The notes beneath the pieces are model-generated. The model was given only the letters and a program-made list of their open reading frames with translations. It was not told the DNA's origin and ran no database searches. The translations under genes were made by a program, and so were the position numbers. A DNA stretch of 64,000 nt, taken from NCBI GenBank assembly GCA_039821555.1, contig JBCBNX010000004.1, forward strand, positions 56,836 to 120,835. Direction: 5' to 3'. Shown piece after piece: positions 53,434-59,839 of the stretch. The first letter of the stretch is position 1, and every line of letters starts with the position of its first letter. This DNA is from Bacteroidota bacterium (GTDB lineage Bacteria; Bacteroidota; Rhodothermia; Rhodothermales; Rubricoccaceae).

Positions 53434-54240
53434 GGCAGTGGGAACGGGTTGGGTGAGACAGAGGGGGAATGGTGATGATCCCCGGCATACCACCTGTTCC
53501 AACAACCATTCCAGAGCCTTGGGTGGGCTGACGAGACCCTCGGGGTATCAAATCGACATGGGAATAAGTGGAACGATTTGGACGTTCTAGAACTAGTGAT
53601 GGTGGATGGATTGATCGTCGGTGTGTGATTGTGGGGCGGTTAAAATGGAGAGGCTTCGTATAGATTCTACTTAGAGCACACAGGCGTAAGTATTGAAGAC
53701 GTGGCGCTTTAGCAATGCGAAGCGAGGTGTGGCGGAACCTGAGACAGAAATGGGGGTTTCCCCCAAAGCGTGAGGCATTGGGACCGAGCGTGTTCGCGCC
53801 CCGGACGGCTGCCAGAACTGTCAGCGCATGCCGCCCGTCGAGCCATCGCCGCGAGCAAAAAGCAAAACCCGGCCGCCAGGAAAGGCGGCCGGGTTTCTGC
53901 TGATTTGGGACAGACCCTGAGGATCTGTGCTTCCGAGATGCCACTGGGAGATGGGAGACGCCTTGGGACCGAACGAAGGTTGCGGGATTCCTCAGCGTTC
54001 GAGCGTCTACAGCGCAGTACTCAGAAGCAAGAAGTGCTAATCAAGAAGTGCAATAGGTCAACAGAGCAGGTTGGAAGGGGTTCCGGACGTTTTGGATGTT
54101 TTCTATATGACATATGGCTTAAGTTGCTAATAAACATGTTAGTGTATCTGAACGATATGGACGATTTTTTAGGCGGAGGTCCGAAATCGCGGCGCTACAG
54201 GAGGGGGTGGTAGCTTCCAAGTCGTCCTGACCATGAGGCT
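53434..54240. other. Longest gene-free stretch of the window
   Basis: About 807 bp. It contains a strong terminator-type hairpin (53865-53896). Its last 230 bases are A/T-richer, with TTTTGGATGTTTT, ATATGACATATG and similar sequence. One 147-codon frame spans the hairpin and is not credible. A small RNA ending at the hairpin is possible. No SRP RNA, tmRNA, 6S or tRNA signature was recognised. Confidence 0.55.
53865..53896 (+). terminator. Strong rho-independent-type hairpin without an upstream gene
   Basis: The arms AAACCCGGCCGCC (53865-53877) and GGCGGCCGGGTTT (53884-53896) are a perfect 13-bp stem around the loop AGGAAA. The T-rich 3' side works in the + direction; the nearest + gene upstream is radA, about 900 bp away, so it may end a small RNA. 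Confidence 0.65.
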
Positions 54241-55065
54241 ATGCTCTCCCTGCTCCGCGCTGCTGAATCTCTAGCGGTGCCTCTGCTTCTCCACGCTGCA
54301 CTTCGCGCGGCGCGCACGCTCTCACCGGAGCGCCGCGCCGTCTTGCTCGATGCCGTCCGCCGTACCCTCTCCGCACGCGAGGAGGCCGTCCAGGCGCCGA
54401 TCGTGCGCCTCCGATCGGTGCTGGCCGCCGACTCCACGCCCGTGGCGGTGCGCGACTATGGCGCGGGGACGCGCGCCCGCGTGCTCGGAACCGAAGCGAA
54501 GCCCGAGTCTCGTCCCATTGCGGAGATCTACGACAAGGCGGCAGCCTCGCCAGCCTGGGGCTCCGTGTTGTTCCGGTTGGCTCGCGCGCTACGGCCTCGC
54601 CGCGTACTCGAACTGGGCACCAACCTTGGTGTCTCCGCGGGGCATCTGCAGACCGCACTTGCGCTCAACGAGATCGAGGCAGGGATCCAGGGGTATCTCG
54701 TCAGCATCGAGGGGGATCCCACGCTTGCGACCATGGCGAGGGCCCACCTGGCAGGCATCCAGTCGCCTTCCCAGCCGACGACCGTCGTGACTGGCCGTTT
54801 CGACGAGGCGCTGCCCATGGTACTACAGGCGCACGGCCCGTTCGATCTTGTCTTCCTGGACGGCCACCACGAAGAAGCTGCGACGGTGCGGTACTGGCAC
54901 CAAATCGCCCCGCATCTCGCGCCAGGTGCCTGCGTGGTATTCGACGACATCGAGCCGGGTCACGACGTGCGACGCGCATGGCGATCGATTTGCGCTGCGC
55001 ACCCCAGCGCGGAGCGGGTTGACCTCCTCAAGCTCGGCGTGCTCTTCGTCGACGGGGAAGCCTAG
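54241..55065 (+). CDS. Class I SAM-dependent methyltransferase (O-methyltransferase-like)
   Basis: 274 residues. A helical N-terminal part (1-110) is followed by the Rossmann core: RRVLELGTNLGVSAGHLQ near 120, YLVSIEGDPTLATMARAHL near 155, PFDLVFLDGHHEEAATVRYW near 200 and GACVVFDDIEPGHDVRRAW near 232. The FDLVFLDGHH and VVFDDI pattern is that of class I catechol/small-molecule O-methyltransferases. Substrate unknown. Stands alone before the sigma-factor gene. Confidence 0.85.
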   Translation: MLSLLRAAESLAVPLLLHAALRAARTLSPERRAVLLDAVRRTLSAREEAVQAPIVRLRSVLAADSTPVAVRDYGAGTRARVLGTEAKPESRPIAEIYDKAAASPAWGSVLFRLARALRPRRVLELGTNLGVSAGHLQTALALNEIEAGIQGYLVSIEGDPTLATMARAHLAGIQSPSQPTTVVTGRFDEALPMVLQAHGPFDLVFLDGHHEEAATVRYWHQIAPHLAPGACVVFDDIEPGHDVRRAWRSICAAHPSAERVDLLKLGVLFVDGEA

Positions 55066-55217
55066 CTCGACGCGAAGACGGTTCGGTGCATGGATTCGAC
55101 CGTTCGCGGGAGGGATGGGCTGTTCGCGCAGGTGGTGGGTACGGAGCGTGACCCTGCACGTAGGCACAGCGGCCTGCATACTATCTTGACGACGCGTCCC
55201 GTTTCCCTGCCGCTCGC

Positions 55218-55904
55218 ATGAACCCACCCCACGCCTCCTTGACCGACGAGCAACTCGTTGCGGCCTACCTCAATCAGGGCGACGAACGCGCGTTCACGAC
55301 CCTCATGTCGCGCCATCAAGAGCGCGTCTTTGGGTTCCTCGTGGGCATGGTGCGCGACCGACAAACCGCCAATGACCTCTTCCAAGACACCTTCCTGCGC
55401 GTCATCCAGGCGATGAACAAGCAGCGCGGGTCCTACGAGCCGCAGGGCCGCTGGCTGGGCTGGGTGCTTCGAATCGCGCGCAACGCCGCGCTCGACCACC
55501 TCCGCAGCCGTAAGAAGTTCGCCGACGTGGCACCGGTCGACGAGGACGACGGGGCCTCGTTCTGGGAGCGCCTCACCGATGCCGAGCAGCCGGACGCGTT
55601 CGACGAACTGCACCACCAGCAGATCACGCGAGAGCTGGAAGCACTGATCGAGCGGCTGCCGCCTGAGCAGCGCGAAGTGGTGATGCTGCGCCACGAAGGC
55701 GACCTCACCTTCCGCGAGATCGCCGAGATCACCGAGGTGTCGATCAACACGGCGCTTGGGCGGATGCGCTACGCGCTCATCAACCTCCGCAAGATGATCG
55801 ATGACGAGTTCGAGCCGGAGCCAGAAACCCTAAAAAAAAAGGCCGTCCGTAGACAGGCAGTGAGGCGTCCAACATCATCGTTTACAAACGGTAAGATGGT
55901 GTAA
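55218..55904 (+). CDS. ECF RNA polymerase sigma factor
   Basis: 228 residues. Region 2 has ERVFGFLVGMVRDRQTANDL and FQDTFLRVIQAMN, with RWLGWVLRIARNAALDHLRS near 78. Region 4 has IERLPPEQREVVMLRHEGDL near 145 and FREIAEITEVSINTALGRMR near 165. A basic tail (KKKAVRRQAVRRP) follows, encoded across a run of nine A residues. ECF factors redirect RNA polymerase in response to envelope stress or metals under an anti-sigma factor. The next gene is a membrane protein in the anti-sigma position. Confidence 0.93.
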   Translation: MNPPHASLTDEQLVAAYLNQGDERAFTTLMSRHQERVFGFLVGMVRDRQTANDLFQDTFLRVIQAMNKQRGSYEPQGRWLGWVLRIARNAALDHLRSRKKFADVAPVDEDDGASFWERLTDAEQPDAFDELHHQQITRELEALIERLPPEQREVVMLRHEGDLTFREIAEITEVSINTALGRMRYALINLRKMIDDEFEPEPETLKKKAVRRQAVRRPTSSFTNGKMV

Positions 55905-56010
55905 GACTGCGATTTTGCGATCGCTACGCACGAGAACCCGCCTGTGCTCCGTTTCTGCGGCACGGCAACCACCCCATCAGCCGACACGCTTCTGAGACGT
56001 TTTTGATACT

Positions 56011-57087
56011 ATGCCCGACTCGCTCGATTCGGTGCGCGCGCTCTACCAGGAGCCGCGCCCGGACGGTATGACCCCCACGCCCGAAAGCCTAAGCGATACG
56101 GCGCGCGCCGAGGTGGCCGCGTTCGCTCCCGTTAAAGCAGCCCTCGATGCGCGCCCACGTTCCGGCCCGGACGCCGACACGCTCGCAGCCGTGCTGAGCG
56201 CTGCGCGCGCTGCTAGCACGACCGCTTCGGATTCCGCTACCACGACTGCTGCGAAGCCACGCGCTTCTGATCGGGCTCCTGTCCGTGCAGCCCGCCGTTC
56301 GCGCTCCCGGATCGCCTTACCGGTCCTCGCGCTGTTCGCCTGTGTCGCGATTGGTGTCGCGTTGGTGGCCCAGCAAGCCGAGGAACTGCCGAATCTTGAC
56401 CCGGCTGAATCTGCGGCTCCGATGGCTGCCGCGGTGCCTTCGGCTGAAGTAGCACCAGGCGCGGAGGGGGACGCGGCGCTGCTCACGGAGGCCCCGACGG
56501 AGGCCCAGGCCCGCGATGGTCGCCCCGTTGCGCAGCCGTCCCCACAAGCTCGGCAAGTGGCACCAACAACGGAACTAGTAGGGCCCACTGTCGACGATGT
56601 GCCGGTGCAGTCAGACCTAGCGGCAGCCGACGTGGAGGCGACCGACGTGGAGGCGACCGACATGGAGGCGGCTGACATGGAGGAAGTAGCTGCCGCCGCC
56701 CCGCCTCCGGCTCCTACGGCAGGTTCTCTTACGGCAGGGGCTCCCACGGCTGAGGCCGGAAACGCCCTCGTCAGCCGGGTTCCCGTTCGCGTCGCACAGC
56801 CGGGACTGAGCCTGACCTCGACCTCGTCGCGGTCTGCGTCAGCGGCGTGGGATTCCCCGTCGGACGAGGAACTACGGCTCCTCTCGCTGCGGCTGCAGTC
56901 GTTGCGTGAGTCCAACCGAGGGCTGACGTGGGACGAGCCCCCCGTCGCATTGAGCGTCACGGCCAACGAGACGCTGCGCGCCCGCGACCTCATCTCGGAC
57001 ACAGCACACGACGAAACGCGCGTCGGCTTCCATGCGGCCCCAGCGCCTCGCACGGGCTTCATCCGAGTCCAGCCTGGGGACCAGTAG
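56011..57087 (+). CDS. Putative anti-sigma factor-like single-pass membrane protein
   Basis: 358 residues. A cytoplasmic-like N-terminal part (1-100) precedes one membrane segment at about 102-121 (IALPVLALFACVAIGVALVA). A long Ala/Pro/Glu-rich low-complexity extracytoplasmic region follows, including DVEATDVEATDMEAADMEE, and the C-terminus is helical with LRLLSLRLQSLRESNRGLTW. No zinc anti-sigma (HXXXCXXC) motif is present. Position 106 bp after the ECF sigma gene and topology suggest an anti-sigma role, but this is inferred. Confidence 0.65.
   Translation: MPDSLDSVRALYQEPRPDGMTPTPESLSDTARAEVAAFAPVKAALDARPRSGPDADTLAAVLSAARAASTTASDSATTTAAKPRASDRAPVRAARRSRSRIALPVLALFACVAIGVALVAQQAEELPNLDPAESAAPMAAAVPSAEVAPGAEGDAALLTEAPTEAQARDGRPVAQPSPQARQVAPTTELVGPTVDDVPVQSDLAAADVEATDVEATDMEAADMEEVAAAAPPPAPTAGSLTAGAPTAEAGNALVSRVPVRVAQPGLSLTSTSSRSASAAWDSPSDEELRLLSLRLQSLRESNRGLTWDEPPVALSVTANETLRARDLISDTAHDETRVGFHAAPAPRTGFIRVQPGDQ
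56629..56688 (+). repeat. 15-bp tandem repeats in the anti-sigma-like gene
   Basis: Four units of 15 bp starting GACGTGGAGGCGACC (56629-56643, 56644-56658, then two diverged units to 56688). They encode D-V/M-E-A-T/A style pentapeptides in the low-complexity region. Confidence 0.85.
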
Positions 57088-57168
57088 GCCTTCCCGACGG
57101 CAGCGCCTCTGCATCGACCTCGCGGCGAATCTGAGTCGCCACCTGCCAAGCACCAAACTGCTGTCCTG

Positions 57169-57933
57169 ATGCCCTGCCCCATGCCTCCCGTTGCTCCGCC
57201 GAACGCACTGGCGCTACTCCTAGGTATGGCTGTGTTCGTGGCGAGCAGCGGCGTTCAAGCCCAGGACCCTGCGTTCCTCCGTACTGAGGCCGCTGCGAAC
57301 ACCCACACGCTCGAAATCCGAGACGGTCACCTCCACCTCGACGGCGAGCAACTCCCCGAAAACGCCGTCCCAGCCGGCCTCGACCTGGACGGCCTAGCCT
57401 TCGTGATGCAGTACAGCGGCTCAGTCGCCCCTGTGCTCACACTCCGTGGCGTGGCCTATGTCCTGGACGGCGCCCGGCTGATACGCTTCGACGAGATCGA
57501 GCAGGCGGGCGATGCCGCGCAGGTGTACGGTCTCGGACAGCCTGCTGACGCACGCGCGGTGCCGCTTCGTTCGCAGGCGGCTCCGCAGCCCGTCGTCACG
57601 AGCGAGCAGGCCTACCTGATGCGCCTCTCGGAGCACGACCGCCGACTCTACGACCTCCTCCAGCAGGAGCGCGCTATGGAAGCAGAAGCGCAGGCGCTCG
57701 CCGTTCGCGTCCGGCGGACGGCCGACCCGACTCGTCGGGACAGTCTCGTTAGCGATCTCCGTGCCCGCATCGACGCCATCTTCGCGTTGAAACAGGAGGT
57801 ACGGCGTGCCGAGATCGAGCAAGCGTCTGCGCAACTCGACGCCGTCCGGGCCCGACTCGATGAGCGGGCGACCCGCCGTGACGCCATCGTGCAAGAGCGG
57901 CTGCGCAGCCTCCTCGGCGACCTCGCCGACTGA
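57169..57933 (+). CDS. Secreted/periplasmic coiled-coil protein 1 of the ECF locus
   Basis: 254 residues with an N-terminal hydrophobic signal (NALALLLGMAVFVASSGVQA). The middle is beta-rich (THTLEIRDGHLHLDGEQLP). From about residue 155 a long helix follows: RRLYDLLQQERAMEAEAQAL, SLVSDLRARIDAIFALKQEV, RRDAIVQERLRSLLGDLAD. The helical half matches that of the next gene, pointing to duplication. It recalls periplasmic helical sensors that sit next to sigma/anti-sigma pairs, but no Spy/CpxP motif is seen. Confidence 0.7.
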   Translation: MPCPMPPVAPPNALALLLGMAVFVASSGVQAQDPAFLRTEAAANTHTLEIRDGHLHLDGEQLPENAVPAGLDLDGLAFVMQYSGSVAPVLTLRGVAYVLDGARLIRFDEIEQAGDAAQVYGLGQPADARAVPLRSQAAPQPVVTSEQAYLMRLSEHDRRLYDLLQQERAMEAEAQALAVRVRRTADPTRRDSLVSDLRARIDAIFALKQEVRRAEIEQASAQLDAVRARLDERATRRDAIVQERLRSLLGDLAD

Positions 57934-58020
57934 CCTTTCGTCCCCTGAGCCGACGTAGCGCGCGGGCCGGGCGGTCCCGCACCGCTGCTCAATCATGCTC
58001 CGCCCGCAACGCAACGTGCC

Positions 58021-58770
58021 ATGACTCACGCACTACGCTTCCGTCTGCTCCCGCTGCTCGTGCTCGGCCTCGCCCTGGCTCCGTCCATCGCCTACGCTCA
58101 GAATGACGGCGACGAAGTCGAGCGCCGCATCACCCTACGGGTGGACGGCGACAGCATCTACGTCGAGCGCAACGGCGAGACGACGGTCGTGCCCAACACG
58201 CCGGAGGGCCGCGCCGAACTCGACGACCTCAACTTCGACCTGGAGCGCAACAGGATCCGGATCGAGGTGGACAAGGACGATATTGATTTCGGTCTCGATG
58301 GGGATGGCGACATCCGCGTCTTTCGCATGCGGCGAGGGGGCCCCGAGGGCTCCGGCTTCGAGCGCGAATTCGAGTTCGATGGCCCCGGCCTGGCGCTTCG
58401 GCGCTTCGGCCCTGAGGGCTTCGGCCCCAACGGCTTCGCGACCTTCCGCTTCGACGACGACATGACCTGGGTGGCTGAGGACGCCGAGGCCCAAGCCGAG
58501 ATCATGGGCAAGGAGATGGAAGCCCGCGAACTCGCCCGCCAGCTCCGCAATGCCGAGGAGGGCGACCGCGCCGATCTCGAAGCGGACCTCGACGAATTGC
58601 TTGCTGACCTCTTCGAGATGAAGCTGGAGCAGCGCCGCGCGTCCGTCGAGCGGCTCGAAGAGAAGCTGGCTCAGGAGGAGAATGCCCTGGCCGAGCGCGA
58701 AGCCGCCCGCGCCGACATCATCGAGCGCCGCAAGCAGCAACTCCTTGGCGAGGACACCTTGGAGTGGTGA
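58021..58770 (+). CDS. Secreted/periplasmic coiled-coil protein 2 of the ECF locus
   Basis: 249 residues with a signal peptide (MTHALRFRLLPLLVLGLALA, cleaved near YAQND). The N-terminal half is acidic with Gly-rich repeats (FGPEGFGPNGF near 132). The C-terminal 85 residues form a coiled coil (LEADLDELLADLFEMKLEQR, RRASVERLEEKLAQEENAL) ending in REAARADIIERRKQQLLGED, parallel to the end of the preceding gene. Probably periplasmic. The gene is followed by a 19-bp inverted-repeat terminator. Confidence 0.7.
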   Translation: MTHALRFRLLPLLVLGLALAPSIAYAQNDGDEVERRITLRVDGDSIYVERNGETTVVPNTPEGRAELDDLNFDLERNRIRIEVDKDDIDFGLDGDGDIRVFRMRRGGPEGSGFEREFEFDGPGLALRRFGPEGFGPNGFATFRFDDDMTWVAEDAEAQAEIMGKEMEARELARQLRNAEEGDRADLEADLDELLADLFEMKLEQRRASVERLEEKLAQEENALAEREAARADIIERRKQQLLGEDTLEW

Positions 58771-58792
58771 GGCCACTGCCCGCGTAAGCCGA

Positions 58793-58844
58793 CCGAAGGG
58801 CACGTAGCACCGAGCGGAGACGCCGGGTGCTACGTGCCCTTCGG
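58793..58844. terminator. Bidirectional inverted-repeat terminator between converging genes
   Basis: Arms of 19 bases (58793-58811 and 58826-58844) are perfect reverse complements, CCGAAGGGCACGTAGCACC and its mirror, around a 14-base loop. The right arm lies inside the 3' end of ybeY and encodes its last residues PKGT. Confidence 0.8.
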
Positions 58845-59273
58845 TGTGTTGTGGAGGTAGCGGTCCTCCAATGCGTGCATCGCGGCTTTCTCGTCGGGTG
58901 TCGCGTCGTCATAGCCGACGAGGTGCAGCACGCCGTGGACGACGTAGCGCAGCGCCTCGGCGTCGAACGTGGTGCCAAACTCAGGGGCGCGCTCGGCGGC
59001 CGTGTCCAGGTCGACGTAGACCTCCCCCTCCACGAAGCCCTCCGCGAGCGCGTCTTCGTCGAGGTTGAAGGAGAGCACATCGGTGGTGCAGTCGTGGTCG
59101 AGCCAAGCCCGGTTGAGGTCCAACACCGTCGCGTGGTCGGCAAGCACGATGCTCACGTCTTGCGCGGTAAAGCCCTCGCCGCCGAGAGCATGCTGGACGG
59201 TTGCAATGACGATGTCTGGGTCGAGCGTGCGCTCAGCGTGCGCGAGGACCACGGCTATCGCGCCACGGTCCAC
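58830..59273 (-). CDS. ybeY: Endoribonuclease YbeY
   Basis: 147 residues from GTG 59273, five bases after the upstream stop; a longer start at 59339 would overlap that gene without family similarity. DHDCTTDVLSFNLDED near 70 is the conserved core, and HGVLHLVGYDDATPDEKAAM near 115 is the metal site. The usual third His of HX3HX5H is Asp here, as is typical for Bacteroidota YbeY. YbeY matures 16S rRNA 3' ends and acts in ribosome quality control. Operon with the hypothetical gene upstream. Confidence 0.9.
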   Translation of the reverse strand: MDRGAIAVVLAHAERTLDPDIVIATVQHALGGEGFTAQDVSIVLADHATVLDLNRAWLDHDCTTDVLSFNLDEDALAEGFVEGEVYVDLDTAAERAPEFGTTFDAEALRYVVHGVLHLVGYDDATPDEKAAMHALEDRYLHNTPKGT

Positions 59274-59277
59274 CGGG

Positions 59278-59757
59278 TCATTTCCCAAAGCCGCTCTCCT
59301 CGTCGAACAGGGTCTCGCTGAGGGACAGCGCGACGGCACTCATCATCACCTCAGGCGGGAGCTGCGTGAAGTCGGCCAAGAGCAGCCGGTCGGCCACGTT
59401 GGCGTAGAGTGAACTCCCGGCCTCGCGCTCCACGACGAGGCCACTTGTGGCGCCGTTGGGTGCGCCCATCTTGGAGAAGAAGATCACCTCGCCCAGTTCC
59501 TCCGAGGCCACGAAGCCGGTACAGTCCTGGAGTTGGAGAAACGAGTTCGTGGCATAGACCGAGACGAGCGCCATCGTGGTCATGCGGCCGTTATGCCCGT
59601 CCGGCACGGCGACCTCCGGCGTGATCTCCAGGGCTAGCGTGCGCCCGCTCGCCGCGTGCGTCAACTCGTAGCGGACGAGCGACCCGTCGCGCTGCACCGG
59701 GACGCCGAGCGCCTCGGCGATGCGGTCGAAGTCGGTGGCAGAGAAGGCGAAGGCCAT
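59278..59757 (-). CDS. Hypothetical protein upstream of ybeY
   Basis: 159 residues from ATG 59757. A soluble alpha/beta protein: MAFAFSATDFDRIAEALGVP, LVRYELTHAASGRTLALEIT, VFFSKMGAPNG-like segment near 95 and ANVADRLLLADFTQLPPEVM near 125. No signal peptide or membrane segment. Family not recognised. It is directly followed by ybeY, four bases apart, so the two are co-expressed. Confidence 0.7.
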   Translation of the reverse strand: MAFAFSATDFDRIAEALGVPVQRDGSLVRYELTHAASGRTLALEITPEVAVPDGHNGRMTTMALVSVYATNSFLQLQDCTGFVASEELGEVIFFSKMGAPNGATSGLVVEREAGSSLYANVADRLLLADFTQLPPEVMMSAVALSLSETLFDEESGFGK

Positions 59758-59839
59758 GACGGGAGCAGCGGGGAAGAGAAGGAGGACGCTCGAATCTACG
59801 AACGGAAGCGGCCGCGGGTCCCCCGCCTGGAGGGGAGGG

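Noticed and set aside
53770..54213. 147-codon frame in the long gene-free region
   Set aside because: It runs through a terminator hairpin and has no protein-like pattern.
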